This document shows, one piece after another, positions 36,274 to 45,441 of a stretch of 64,000 nucleotides of DNA. The number at the start of each line of letters is the position of its first letter. Within the stretch, counting starts at the first letter, position 1. The notes beneath the pieces were generated by a model. The model saw nothing but the letters and a program-made list of their open reading frames with translations. It was not told where the DNA came from and did no database searches. The stretch spans positions 1 through 64,000 of the forward strand of contig CABUSR010000001.1 in the NCBI GenBank assembly GCA_902494245.1, written 5' to 3'. The DNA is from an uncultured Collinsella sp. GTDB lineage: Bacteria > Actinomycetota > Coriobacteriia > Coriobacteriales > Coriobacteriaceae. A program made the translations under genes and the position numbers.

Positions 36274-37152
36274 CTAGTTGAGGAGTTGGGCCATGGCGTT
36301 GACGAATTTTTGGACTTGGAGGGTGGGCTCGAGCGGATAGTGCAAAAAGACCGGCACCTCACGGCCGCACAGGAACGGCACGCCCACAAAGGCTGGGTGC
36401 ACCCCCGACCACGCCCCGCAGGTGAGCACCGCGTCACCCTTTTCCTCTGCCTCGTTAAAGAGCGCAAAGTCAAAGCTGTCCACGTCGATCACGTCCACAC
36501 CGCCGTCAGCCAAAAGATCGATGCGCAGGCTGTCCATGGCGTCGTTGCCGTGGCGGAGCACGCGCAGACGCATACCCTCCAAGTCGGCGACCGTAATGCG
36601 ATTCTTGCGCGCCAGCGGGCTCGTGCGCGGCAGGTCGATATAAAACGGCACGTTGACAATGCGGAGCTTTTGGCAGGCGTCACCCCAGCGCGGGGTCGAA
36701 AAACTCGACTGCACCACATCGACCTCGCGGCCCAAGCTGCGCATGACGGATTCGCGTTCGTCGTAGAGGTCGCTCACCGGCACGATCTCGAAGCGCAACG
36801 ATGGCTCCAGCTCGTGTACGCCCGTCCACATCGACAGCGTCTGGCGCCCCGGACACATCATCGACACGCCCAGCCGCACGGCCCCGCCATCGCCCGCCGC
36901 GCGTCGGGCACGGCGTAGCGCGTCCTCGGACTGCCGCATGATCGAGCGCGCGTCGTCCACCAGCAGAGCACCTGCCGGCGTCACCTTAACACCAGAATGC
37001 GAGCGCTCGAACAACGTGATGCCGAACTCGGCCTCGAAGCCTGACACCTGCTTGACGAGCGCCGGGGTCGACACGCGCAATTTTGCCGCCGCACGCGAGA
37101 AGCTTCCCAGCTCCGCGGCGGCCGATATGGCCTCAAGTCGTCGATCGTACAC
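36274..37152 (-). CDS. LysR-family transcriptional regulator
   Basis: N-terminal helix-turn-helix (LEAISAAAELGSFSRAAAKLRVSTPALVKQVSGFEAEFGITLFERSHSG) and a C-terminal periplasmic-binding-like effector domain. I start at the GTG at 37152, which has GGGAG eight bases upstream; an ATG at 37185 would add 11 residues. About 292 residues. It is transcribed away from the SDR-MFS-dehydrogenase operon and is the natural candidate to control it. Confidence 0.88.
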   Translation of the reverse strand: MYDRRLEAISAAAELGSFSRAAAKLRVSTPALVKQVSGFEAEFGITLFERSHSGVKVTPAGALLVDDARSIMRQSEDALRRARRAAGDGGAVRLGVSMMCPGRQTLSMWTGVHELEPSLRFEIVPVSDLYDERESVMRSLGREVDVVQSSFSTPRWGDACQKLRIVNVPFYIDLPRTSPLARKNRITVADLEGMRLRVLRHGNDAMDSLRIDLLADGGVDVIDVDSFDFALFNEAEEKGDAVLTCGAWSGVHPAFVGVPFLCGREVPVFLHYPLEPTLQVQKFVNAMAQLLN

Positions 37153-37385
37153 GTCAATCTCCCGTTTTCGCGCCTGTGGCCACATGATGCCACAGGGGGT
37201 TGTTTTCGCAGGTCACGCGCTCAGTTGAGCATAAACTGCATCGTACGGTGTAAACCTACGGTTAACGCCATTCTAACAAATATGCAATTCACCTGCGCAA
37301 ATGCAAAGCATACGATAACCAGCGAAAACCACGTGGGTCGGTTAATGGGAGCGACCCACCGGGAGGCACAAGAAGGGAAGTTCCT
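37153..37385. promoter_or_regulatory. Divergent control region between lysR and the SDR operon
   Basis: The 233 bases hold TATGC...GCATA half-sites (about 37281-37313) that could form a LysR-type site, and the hairpin GTGGGTCG / CGACCCAC (about 37332-37358) just upstream of the SDR ribosome site GGGAGG...AGAAGGGAAG. No clear -35/-10 pair was fixed. Base composition is lower in G+C than the genes. Confidence 0.4.
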
Positions 37386-38267
37386 ATGAGCAATTGGCTT
37401 AAGCTCGAGGGCGATGTCTGCGCCGTGACTGGCGCGCTCGGCGGTATGGGCGTCGAGATTTGCCGCGAGTTCGCCCGCAACGGCGCCAACGTCGTCCTGC
37501 TCGACCTAGACGAGGAGAAGGTCAAGGCCGCAGCCGCCGACCTCGCCGCCGAGTTTGGCATCCACGCCGAGGGCTACAAGATGAACGCCACCAACGAGGC
37601 CGAGGTTCAGGCCGCCGTCGATGCCACCATCGCCGACTTCGGCCACGTCGACGTCCTCGTCAACACCGCCGGCATCCTGCGCTTCGCAGCCATGGAAGAC
37701 CTGCCGCTGAGCGACTGGGAGCAGGTGCTCAACGTCAACCTCACCGGTTACTTCATCACCTCGCAGCGCTTTGGTCGCGAAATGATCAAGGCCGGCCAGG
37801 GTCGCCTGGTGCACATCTCGACCGTTGCCAGCCACTCCCCCGAGACGTTCTCGGGCGTGTACAGCTCCACCAAGGCCGGCGTCAACATGATGTCCAAGAT
37901 GCTCGCCGCCGAGTGGGGCCCCTACGGCGTCCGCTCCAACTGCGTCGAGCCCTGCTTCGTTAAGACCCCGATGTCGGCCAACTTCTACGCCGATCCCGAG
38001 GTCGAAAAGAGCCGCAGCCGTCTGATCGCCACGCGCCGCATCGGCGAGGTCAGCGATATCGCCAACGCCGTCATGTTCCTGGCGTCCAAGCGCTCGGACT
38101 TTACCACCGGCGACGCCATCAAGGTCGACGGCGGCTTCTCCAACATGATGGGCGACCTCACCGCCAAGCCCGGCGGCCGTCGCGCCTATGCCGACAACTA
38201 CCTCAAGAACAAGGGCGTCGAGCTTTGGTCCGATGAGTCCGGCGTCGCCAAGCCGACTGACCAGTAA
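37386..38267 (+). CDS. Short-chain dehydrogenase/reductase
   Basis: Classical SDR of 293 residues using NAD(P). The cofactor motif is TGALGGMG (residues about 16-23) with an acidic residue at the end of strand 2 (LLDLDEEK), which points to NAD. NTAGIL, the catalytic serine of HISTVASH, and YSSTK (Tyr and Lys) complete the active site. The C-terminal 35 residues are an extension. It is first in an operon with an MFS transporter and a Gfo/Idh/MocA dehydrogenase, suggesting oxidation of a sugar, polyol or sugar acid; the substrate is unknown. Confidence 0.9.
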   Translation: MSNWLKLEGDVCAVTGALGGMGVEICREFARNGANVVLLDLDEEKVKAAAADLAAEFGIHAEGYKMNATNEAEVQAAVDATIADFGHVDVLVNTAGILRFAAMEDLPLSDWEQVLNVNLTGYFITSQRFGREMIKAGQGRLVHISTVASHSPETFSGVYSSTKAGVNMMSKMLAAEWGPYGVRSNCVEPCFVKTPMSANFYADPEVEKSRSRLIATRRIGEVSDIANAVMFLASKRSDFTTGDAIKVDGGFSNMMGDLTAKPGGRRAYADNYLKNKGVELWSDESGVAKPTDQ

Positions 38268-38332
38268 ACCAACCTGACAGGGAGGTCCGCGAATACGCCC
38301 GCTCCTCCCCCGTATCGATCAGAAAGAGTCCA

Positions 38333-39589
38333 ATGGCTTCCACCAACTCCAACAAGGGTCGCGCCGTCGTGCTTTCCGCCGCATGCGTCACCATGTTCTT
38401 CATCAGCTCCATCGCGCTGTATTCCGTCGTGAGCAAGAACCTGCTCGCCGTCTACCCCGAGTGGTCCAGCGCTCTTACCTGGGCCTTCCCGGTCTTTCAG
38501 ACCATCATGGCCGTGACGGGCATCTTCGCCGGCCGCATCTCCGATAAGATCGGCCCGCGCAACGTCGTGATCGCCGCCGCCGTGTGCTACGGCGTGGGCT
38601 GGTTCATGTCCGGCACCGTCACCGAGCCGTGGCAGTTCTACCTGTGGTTCTCGCTCGTCGCTGCCATCGGCAACGGCCTGGGCTACAACCCCGCGCTCAC
38701 CACCGGTCAAAAGTGGTTCATCGACAAAAAGGGCCTTGCCTCCGGCATCACCCTGGCCGCTTCGACCGCCGGCCCCGCCGTGCTGTCCCCGGTGCTCGCC
38801 TCGTTGCTCATCCCGAGCCTTGGCATCTTTGGCGCCCTTAAGGCGCTCGGCGTCATCTTCTTTGTGACGATTGCTGCCTCCGCCCTGTTCCTGAAGGCCC
38901 CCGAGGCCGGTTGGCTGCCCGAGGGCTTCGAGGCCCCCAAGGGCGGCGCGCACGCCGGCACCTTCGGCGACCTCACCCCGGGCGAGATGGTCAAGACCCC
39001 GCGCTTCTGGGTCCTCATCGTCACTTTCGCCTTTGCCGCCACCGCGGGCACCCTGCTCGTGGGCAAGGTTGCCTCCATCGCCGCCGTCCAGCTCTTCGCC
39101 GACCCCACGAGCGCCGCGGCCGTCGCCCTCGGCGGTGTGGTGGTCTCCGTCAACACCTGCGCCAACCTGGTCGGCCGCCTGTCCTTTGGCCAGATCATCG
39201 ACAAGCTCGGCGCCTATAAGTCGCTGCTCATCAGCCTTGTCGTCACCATCGTCGCCCTCGTCATCATGTCGATGAGCTTTACGCAGAGCATGTTCTTTGT
39301 GGCGCTCGCCCTGCTCGGCTTTAGCTTTGGCGCTCTGCTCGTCATCTACCCGCCGCTCACCGGTGGCGCCTTTGGCACCAGCAACATCGGCGTCAACTAC
39401 GGCATCATGTTTTTGGGCTATGCCGCTTCCACCTGGATCAGCCAGCCCATCACCGCCGTGCTGTATCACGCCGAGGCCGGCAGCGCCGCCTACCAGCAGT
39501 CCTTCTACGGCGCCATTGTGATCGCCGCCATCGCCGTCGTGCTCACCGTCTACATGATGGTCTCCGACAGCAAGAAGAAGTCTGCCTAG
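38333..39589 (+). CDS. MFS transporter, oxalate/formate antiporter (OFA)-like
   Basis: The 418-residue protein has 12 predicted helices and the OFA-type features: a first helix opening onto YPEWSSALTWAFPVFQTI, GRISDKIGPRNVV in loop 2-3, GNGLGYNPALTTGQKWF in helix 4-5 and GRLSFGQIIDKLG in loop 8-9. OFA members carry small organic anions. The gene lies between two dehydrogenases and probably imports their substrate. GAAAGAG precedes the ATG. Confidence 0.87.
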   Translation: MASTNSNKGRAVVLSAACVTMFFISSIALYSVVSKNLLAVYPEWSSALTWAFPVFQTIMAVTGIFAGRISDKIGPRNVVIAAAVCYGVGWFMSGTVTEPWQFYLWFSLVAAIGNGLGYNPALTTGQKWFIDKKGLASGITLAASTAGPAVLSPVLASLLIPSLGIFGALKALGVIFFVTIAASALFLKAPEAGWLPEGFEAPKGGAHAGTFGDLTPGEMVKTPRFWVLIVTFAFAATAGTLLVGKVASIAAVQLFADPTSAAAVALGGVVVSVNTCANLVGRLSFGQIIDKLGAYKSLLISLVVTIVALVIMSMSFTQSMFFVALALLGFSFGALLVIYPPLTGGAFGTSNIGVNYGIMFLGYAASTWISQPITAVLYHAEAGSAAYQQSFYGAIVIAAIAVVLTVYMMVSDSKKKSA

Positions 39590-39597
39590 TTTTACCG

Positions 39598-39629
39598 ATG
39601 CGACAAAGGGACGGCCCCTTTGTCGCATT
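39598..39629. repeat. CAAAGGGAC palindrome, copy 2
   Basis: ATGCGACAAAGGG and CCCTTTGTCGCAT form a perfect stem around ACGGC. It lies nine bases past the MFS stop, inside the operon, so it may be a transcription attenuator or RNA-processing hairpin. Confidence 0.75.
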
Positions 39630-39658
39630 CCACCGGTCACCAGTATTAAGGAGTCGAA

Positions 39659-40699
39659 ATGTCTGAGCTCAACCCCGTCCGCATTGCCGTTATCGGCGCC
39701 GGCGCCATGGGCCGCAACCACATCCGCTTTGTCACCGAGGAGCCCGAGGCCGAGCTCGTCGCCATCGCCGACGCCTTTGAGGGCGCCCGCGCCACGGCCG
39801 AGGCCGCCGGCGTGCCGTTTTACACCGATCCCGCTCAGATGATGGACGAGGTCAAGCCCGAGGCCGTCATTATCGCCACCCCCAACGACCTGCACCTGGG
39901 CGTTGCCCGCGAGGCCGTGAAGCGCAACATCGTGCCGCTGGTCGAAAAGCCGATCTCCAACGATCTCGAGGATGCCCAGGCCTTCGCCGCCGAGGCCGAG
40001 ACCGCCGGCGTGCCCGTGCTCGTAGGTCAGCACCGTCGCCACAACCCCTTCGTCAACAAGGCCAAGGAGATCATCGAGTCCGGCGAGCTGGGCAAGCTCA
40101 CCGTGTCGAGCTTCCACTACATGATCTATAAGAATGACGAGTATTTCGATGTCGAGTGGCGCCGCAAGAAGGGTGCCGGCCCGATCCTGGTCAACCTGGT
40201 GCACGACGTCGACCTGCTCCGCTACCTGCTGGGCGAGCCCGTTGCCGTCCAGGGCATGCAGTCCAGCGCCGCCCGCGGTTTTGAGACCGAGGACTCCGCC
40301 GTGGTCAACGTCCGTTTTGCCGACGGCGCGCTCGCGAGCATGACCATCTCTGACGCCACCGCCAGCCCCTGGAACTGGGAGGCGACCGCTCGCGAGGATC
40401 CGCAGTACCGCCCCTTCGACGCCGACGCCTACTTTATCGGCGGCACCAAGGGCGCCCTTTCGCTGCCCCGCCTGCACCAGTTCTCCTACGACGGCGCCTC
40501 TAACTGGCACAAGCCGCTGCAGATGGAGATTCCGGCCGTCGACCCGGCACTGCCGCACAAGATGCAGCTCAAGCACTTTGTGAAGGTTGTCCGCCGCGAG
40601 GTCGAGCCCGTCGTGACCCCCGCCGATAACGTCAAGACGCTCACGCTTCTCAACGCCATCAAGGAGGCCGCCGAGACCGGCCAGCTCGTTGAGCTGTAA
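39659..40699 (+). CDS. Gfo/Idh/MocA-family oxidoreductase
   Basis: The 346-residue protein has the N-terminal Rossmann motif VIGAGAMGRNH, the EKP motif in LVEKPISN and the catalytic-lysine/histidine region FVNKAKEII and LVNLVHDVDLLRYL, where HDVD carries the usual catalytic histidine. Members oxidise sugars, inositols or sugar acids with NAD(P). Third gene of the SDR-MFS operon; together they look like a small catabolic pathway of unknown substrate. Confidence 0.9.
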   Translation: MSELNPVRIAVIGAGAMGRNHIRFVTEEPEAELVAIADAFEGARATAEAAGVPFYTDPAQMMDEVKPEAVIIATPNDLHLGVAREAVKRNIVPLVEKPISNDLEDAQAFAAEAETAGVPVLVGQHRRHNPFVNKAKEIIESGELGKLTVSSFHYMIYKNDEYFDVEWRRKKGAGPILVNLVHDVDLLRYLLGEPVAVQGMQSSAARGFETEDSAVVNVRFADGALASMTISDATASPWNWEATAREDPQYRPFDADAYFIGGTKGALSLPRLHQFSYDGASNWHKPLQMEIPAVDPALPHKMQLKHFVKVVRREVEPVVTPADNVKTLTLLNAIKEAAETGQLVEL

Positions 40700-40770
40700 T
40701 GCCTTAAGAGCGGGCCGCGGCAAACTCCCCGCCGAGCGCCTCGGCCCGCCACCAACAAGCCCCTCTTCTT

Positions 40771-40806
40771 TGCCCCGCGAGCAGCCTCCTGCCCGCGGGG
40801 CATTTT
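40771..40806 (+). terminator. Terminator after the Gfo/Idh/MocA gene
   Basis: TGCCCCGCGAGCAG and CTGCCCGCGGGGCA form a 14-bp stem with one mismatch and a CCTC loop, followed by TTTT. It lies about 70 bases after the stop codon. Confidence 0.8.
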
Positions 40807-40868
40807 GCTACCTTGCCGATGATTTTTCTGGGGCGGGGGCTATTTTGCACCTCGGCTTGATTCGTTCG

Positions 40869-41026
40869 CCACGAAATGGGCCTATCTACTACGTTTAACC
40901 GACCACCCTTAACCATACGGAATTTCGCGAAATAAAAACAGCAGGTAGACGGCTTGCGTATTTTCGGAAAACCGGGGGATGGTCGACCCATACGGTTCAA
41001 ACGTAGTAGATAGACCGTTTTCGTGG
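40869..41026. repeat. Long nested inverted repeat containing CTATCTACTACGTTT
   Basis: The outer arms (40869-40901 and 40993-41026, about 33 bases) pair with a few mismatches; both contain CTATCTACTACGTTT or its complement. Inside, CGACCACCC pairs with GGATGGTCG and CATACGG recurs at 40914 and 40989. The region (40807-41110) has no gene and lies upstream of tex, so it may carry its control site or be a repeat element. Confidence 0.6.
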
Positions 41027-41110
41027 CGCGGCCCCAAAAACAGTCTTTTGGGACGGGTGGTATCCTTGGTAGCCCTGTGCTGCAAACGCACCTTAAACGC
41101 AAGGAGTCCC

Positions 41111-43258
41111 ATGGATCTTATCGCCCAGCTCGCCCGCGAGCTCAACCTTAAGGCCGTCAACATCGAGGCAGCCGTCAAGCTCATCGACGAGGGCAACACC
41201 ATCCCCTTTATCTCGCGCTACCGCAAAGAAGCCACGGGCGGCATGGACGACGTTGCCCTGCGCGCGCTCGACGAGCGCCTGTCCTACCTGCGCAATCTTG
41301 AGCAACGTAAAGAGGACGTCATTCTGCTCATCGACGCCCAGGGCAAGCTCACGCCCGAGCTCGAGCAACAGATTCGCGAGGCCACGCAGCTCCAGCGTGT
41401 CGAGGACCTCTACAAGCCCTACCGCAAAAAGCGCATGACCCGCGCGCAGAAGGCCCGCGAGGCAGGCCTGGAGCCACTCGCCAACATGATCATCATGCAG
41501 GCTTCGGCCAAGGGCAGCGCACTCGACGCCGCCGCGGCATACGTCAACGAGAAAGCCGGCTTCGACACGCCCGAAAAGGCGCTCGCCGGGGCGGCGGACA
41601 TCGTGGCCGAGACGGTGGCCGAGGACCCCGAGAACGTCGCCGACCTGCGCGCCTTTACGCAGAACACCGCCGATATCGTCGTCGAAGCCACAGACCCCGC
41701 CGAGAAGACCCCCTACGAGCCCTACTACAACTTTGACGAGCCGCTGCGCCGTATACCCAACCACCGCGTGCTGGCTATCGACCGCGGCGAGCGCGAGGGC
41801 AAGCTCCGCGTGCGCGTGAACGTCGACGGCGCCGCCGCCACGGCACGCCTCGGCAGCCGTTGGCCCCGACGCCAGGGCGTATTCGCGCCCGTCTTCGATG
41901 CCGCCATCGCCGACGGCTACAAGCGCCTCATGGCCCCCTCGCTGGAGCGCGAGGCCCGCGCCAAACTCACCGTTCGCGCCCAGACCGAGGCCATCAACGT
42001 CTTTGCCAAGAACCTTGAGGGCTTGCTCTCGGCACGCCCCGTGCGCGGCGCCCGCGTGCTCGCGCTCGATCCGGGCTACCGCACCGGCTGCAAGGTCGCC
42101 GTCATGGACGAGACCGGCAAGCTACTCGACCACGGCGTGGTCTACCCCACCAAGCCGCGCCACGACGTCGCCGGCACCAAGCGCGAGCTTGCCCGCCTCG
42201 TCAAGAAGGACGGCGTCAACACCATCGTCATCGGCAACGGCACCGCCAGCCGCGAGACCGAGGAAGTCGTCTCGGAGTTCATTGCCGAGCAGGCGCCCAG
42301 CCTTCGCTACACCATCGTCAACGAGGCCGGCGCGTCGGTGTACTCCGCCTCCGAGCTCGCCAGCCAGGAATATCCCGACCTGGACGTCACCGTGCGTGGC
42401 GCCATGAGCCTGGGCCGCCGCCTGCAAGACCCACTGGCAGAGCTCGTCAAGATTCCGCCCCAGTCCATCGGCGTTGGCCAATACCAGCACGACCTTGACC
42501 AGGCCGAACTCTCGCGCACCCTGGGCCACGTGGTGGAAGACGTCGTCAACCGCGTGGGCGTCGACGTCAACACCGCGAGCGCGAGCCTGTTGGGATACGT
42601 ATCGGGTATTACGCCGAGCGTGGCCAAAAACATCGTGGCCTACCGCGAGGAAAACGGCGCCTTTACCGATCGCCGCCAGCTTAAGAAGGTCCCCAAGCTG
42701 GGACCCAAGGCATACCTGAACGCCGCGGGTTTCCTGCGCATTAGCGGCGGCAAGAACCCACTCGACGCGACAAGCGTCCACCCCGAGAGCTACGAGGTAG
42801 CCACGGCCGTCCTGGAGCGCGCCGGCGTTGCGGCAAGCGAGCTCAGCCGCGGCGGCGTGCCCGACATCGAGCGCCGCCTGGGCAGTATCTCGGCGCTGGC
42901 AAGCGACCTGGACTGCGGCACCCTAACGCTCATCGACATCGTCAACGAGCTCAAAAAGCCCGGCCGCGACCCGCGCGACGACGCGCCCGAGGTGGTCTTT
43001 AGCCGCTCAGCGCTTTCCATCGACGACCTGGAGCCCGGCATGGAGCTCAAGGGCACGGTGCGCAACGTCGTCGACTTTGGCGCGTTCGTCGACGTGGGCG
43101 TGCACCAGGACGGCCTCGTGCACATCTCCAAGCTGGCTAACCGCTTCGTCAAGCACCCGAGTGATGTCGTGCGCGTCGGCGACACGGTGAAGGTGTGGGT
43201 CGAGAAGGTCGACCGCGACCGCAAGAAGATCTCGCTCACCATGGTGCAGGGGAAGTAG
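41111..43258 (+). CDS. tex: Tex-family RNA-binding transcription accessory protein
   Basis: The 715-residue protein has the full Tex layout: N-terminal helical domain (ISRYRKEATGGMDD signature), a YqgF-like RNase H fold (VLALDPGYRTGCKVAVMDE), helix-hairpin-helix motifs (GISP-type GITPSVAKNIVAYREENGAF) and a C-terminal S1 RNA-binding domain (GMELKGTVRNVVDFGAFVDVGVHQDGLVHIS). Tex influences transcription and RNA turnover in the cytoplasm. The start at 41111 follows AAGGAG. It stands alone and ends in a strong terminator. Confidence 0.95.
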   Translation: MDLIAQLARELNLKAVNIEAAVKLIDEGNTIPFISRYRKEATGGMDDVALRALDERLSYLRNLEQRKEDVILLIDAQGKLTPELEQQIREATQLQRVEDLYKPYRKKRMTRAQKAREAGLEPLANMIIMQASAKGSALDAAAAYVNEKAGFDTPEKALAGAADIVAETVAEDPENVADLRAFTQNTADIVVEATDPAEKTPYEPYYNFDEPLRRIPNHRVLAIDRGEREGKLRVRVNVDGAAATARLGSRWPRRQGVFAPVFDAAIADGYKRLMAPSLEREARAKLTVRAQTEAINVFAKNLEGLLSARPVRGARVLALDPGYRTGCKVAVMDETGKLLDHGVVYPTKPRHDVAGTKRELARLVKKDGVNTIVIGNGTASRETEEVVSEFIAEQAPSLRYTIVNEAGASVYSASELASQEYPDLDVTVRGAMSLGRRLQDPLAELVKIPPQSIGVGQYQHDLDQAELSRTLGHVVEDVVNRVGVDVNTASASLLGYVSGITPSVAKNIVAYREENGAFTDRRQLKKVPKLGPKAYLNAAGFLRISGGKNPLDATSVHPESYEVATAVLERAGVAASELSRGGVPDIERRLGSISALASDLDCGTLTLIDIVNELKKPGRDPRDDAPEVVFSRSALSIDDLEPGMELKGTVRNVVDFGAFVDVGVHQDGLVHISKLANRFVKHPSDVVRVGDTVKVWVEKVDRDRKKISLTMVQGK

Positions 43259-43357
43259 ACCGCAAAAGCAAGGGTCCCCCCTCTCGCGACGTGCAAAATC
43301 GCGAGTATTCTGCAATTTCCGCCGTTCCGAACGCCCCACAGAGACAATAACGCCAAA

Positions 43358-43402
43358 AACAGCCCCCGTTTTAGCGACATTAGAGCCAGAACGGGGGCTG
43401 TT
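43358..43402. terminator. Terminator downstream of tex
   Basis: AACAGCCCCCGTT and AACGGGGGCTGTT form a 13-bp perfect stem around 19 bases, about 100 bases after the tex stop. It is symmetrical and may serve both strands. Confidence 0.75.
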
Positions 43403-43485
43403 CCGTGCTTCACCCAACTGGTAAAAGCCTTTACCTTGCTGAATACTCTCAATTTTGCACGGCGCAGGCAGGGGCACCTTTGTCC

Positions 43486-43660
43486 ACGGCAGGATATGGA
43501 AGCCTATCGCCAACCTACCGGCAAGCTCGTGCCGGCAGCCCCGGCCTTTCCTTTGCCTAGCACGACCCTCGCGAAGCGCGTGAGCGATAGGGAAAGGAAA
43601 GGTCGGGGCGAACAGCCCGCGGCGTAGCCAGTGTTCGCGTTACGGCAGGATATGGAAGCC
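43486..43660. repeat. 19-bp direct repeat flanking an inverted-repeat element at the end of the aldolase gene
   Basis: ACGGCAGGATATGGAAGCC occurs at 43486-43504 and again at 43642-43660, where it encodes the C-terminus (GFHILP) of the aldolase. Between them lie CCGGCA...TGCCGG and a 22-bp inverted repeat (43538-43559 with 43588-43609, two mismatches) around a 28-base core with CGCGAAGCGCG. The arrangement looks like an insertion bounded by a duplicated target, or a partial gene duplication. Confidence 0.7.
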
Positions 43661-44344
43661 CAAAGCGGCGATATCCTTGGCAAAGCCGCGCACGGTGTCG
43701 AGCGAGACCTCGTACGGGTCGCGGCCGATGTTCTTGCGCTTGGCCAGGATGCTGTTGGGCACCGTAATGATCTGGCAACCGCAGGCCTCGGCCTGGTAAA
43801 TGTTGATGAGCTCGCGCGTGGATGCCCATAGGACCTCGCAGTTGGGCTTGATGGCGGCCTTCTTGACCGACTCCGTCATAAACGGAATGGGATCGACGCC
43901 GGTGTCGGCGATGCGGCCGGCAAAGAGCGAAATGATGGACGGCGTCTCGGCGTCAACGGCCTCGACCATCTCATCGACCTGCGTAGGCGTAAAGATGGTA
44001 GTGACGTTGACCTTGATGCCGTCGGCCGAAAGCTTGCGCACCAGCTCGGCGGTTGACTCGCCCTTGGTGGTCACGCACGGAATCTTGACGTAGACGTTCT
44101 CGGCCCAGGTAGCGATCTCGCGGGCCTCGACCTCCATGGTCTCGACGTCGTCGGCAAAAACCTCAAACGAGACGGACACATCGGTGATGTGAGCCAGGAC
44201 CTCTTTGGCAAACGCGCGGTAATCCATCACGCCGCCCTTCTTCATAAGGGACGGGTTGGTCGTGAAACCCTGAACGTTGCCGTTCTCGTACATGTCGAGC
44301 ATGCCTTCGAGGTTTGCACCGTCAGCGAACACCTTGATTGCCAT
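43640..44344 (-). CDS. Transaldolase / fructose-6-phosphate aldolase family protein
   Basis: Small class I aldolase of 234 residues. The Schiff-base lysine is in VYVKIPC; GFTTNPSLM, VNVTTIFTPTQ, SLFAGRIADTG and LWASTRELINIY are family signatures. It would exchange or cleave three-carbon units between sugar phosphates. Proteins of this length include both transaldolase-like and FSA-type enzymes; which one this is cannot be settled by eye. The start at 44344 follows AAAGGAATC. Its last 19 coding bases are repeated downstream. Confidence 0.88.
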   Translation of the reverse strand: MAIKVFADGANLEGMLDMYENGNVQGFTTNPSLMKKGGVMDYRAFAKEVLAHITDVSVSFEVFADDVETMEVEAREIATWAENVYVKIPCVTTKGESTAELVRKLSADGIKVNVTTIFTPTQVDEMVEAVDAETPSIISLFAGRIADTGVDPIPFMTESVKKAAIKPNCEVLWASTRELINIYQAEACGCQIITVPNSILAKRKNIGRDPYEVSLDTVRGFAKDIAALGFHILP

Positions 44345-44537
44345 CTGCCTGATTCCTTTCGTTAGCATACGGCCGATAAACTGCTAAACACTTTACCTAC
44401 GTTTATCAAGGCGTGAACTGCGGTTTTTTATCTTCTCGGCGAACGGTATAAACACCTCAGTGTTTGGATTGATAAATCGATTGAGCATGCAAAAGCAAAG
44501 AGTCGCAGTTTGAGCAAACGTCAGAACGCAGGATTCA

Positions 44538-45365
44538 TTAGATGAGGCCGAAATGCTGCATCGCTGTGACGGTGCCGTCGTGTGCGACATCGTCGGTCAC
44601 GTAGTCGGCGACCGCCTTGACCTCAGGCATGGCGTTGCCCATGGCGACAGCCGTCTCGACCGCAGCGAGCATGCCCAGGTCGTTACCCGAATCGCCGAAG
44701 CCAAAGGTGCGTGCGTTGCCGGTGCGACCTAGGTATTCCAGCGCTCGCGCCACGCCCACGCCCTTGTCGATGCCCTTGGGGCTCAGCTCGCGATTCTGAC
44801 CACCGGTGTTGCACAGCTCAAACTCGCGATCGATAAAGCCATCATCGTTGGCTACGCGAGCCAGGTCGCTCGCGACGATGCCTACCTTGCCCACGCGCAG
44901 ACGGCCGTCGACGCGCATTTCCTCGGTGCTGTGCACCACAGAAGTGCCAATCAGAGACGACTGCTCAACACCCGCGGGTTCCAGGGCAAAAGTAGCCACG
45001 TTGGTCTCGAAAAAGGCTTCAATCCCTGCCGCGGCCATACGGCGTGCAAGCTCCTCAACAATGTCTTCGTCAAAGCAGTCCTCATACACCACGCGGCCCT
45101 CGACCTCGAGCGTGGCGCCCGCCATGGCAACGACGCCCGCGGGGTCGAGCGCACGCAAGCTATCGGCGATGAGCCACAGGGGGCGACCCGTGCAGATAAA
45201 CGCCTTGTGTCCCGCGTCGCGCAGACGATGAAACGCCTCAACGACCGCCTGCGAGGGGCGAACCGCCGAAAAGTCCTTGTCGGTCATGTTGTCGGGATCG
45301 AACGACGTCAGCGTGCCGTCCACGTCAAAAAAGAGCACGGCGGAATCGGGGCACGCATCAATCAT
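44538..45365 (-). CDS. HAD-superfamily (Cof/IIB type) phosphatase
   Basis: The 275-residue protein has motif I FFDVDGTLTS, motif II FICTGRP, the lysine motif in SPKGIDKGVG and motif III GFGDSGNDLGML, with a cap domain between motifs II and III. Cof-type enzymes dephosphorylate sugar phosphates, PLP or FMN precursors. The start at 45365 follows GAAAGGAACC. It is divergent from the RlmKL-like gene. Confidence 0.9.
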   Translation of the reverse strand: MIDACPDSAVLFFDVDGTLTSFDPDNMTDKDFSAVRPSQAVVEAFHRLRDAGHKAFICTGRPLWLIADSLRALDPAGVVAMAGATLEVEGRVVYEDCFDEDIVEELARRMAAAGIEAFFETNVATFALEPAGVEQSSLIGTSVVHSTEEMRVDGRLRVGKVGIVASDLARVANDDGFIDREFELCNTGGQNRELSPKGIDKGVGVARALEYLGRTGNARTFGFGDSGNDLGMLAAVETAVAMGNAMPEVKAVADYVTDDVAHDGTVTAMQHFGLI

Positions 45366-45441
45366 ATGGGTTCCTTTCGGGGGGGGAGAGTAAACGAAGT
45401 ATCCATCATATAATGGAGCGACGCAACCAGAGAGGTCACCC

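Noticed and set aside
38198..40723. An 841-codon open frame on the minus strand opposite the MFS and Gfo/Idh genes
   Set aside because: It is a shadow frame caused by high GC content; the plus-strand genes have clear families and ribosome sites.
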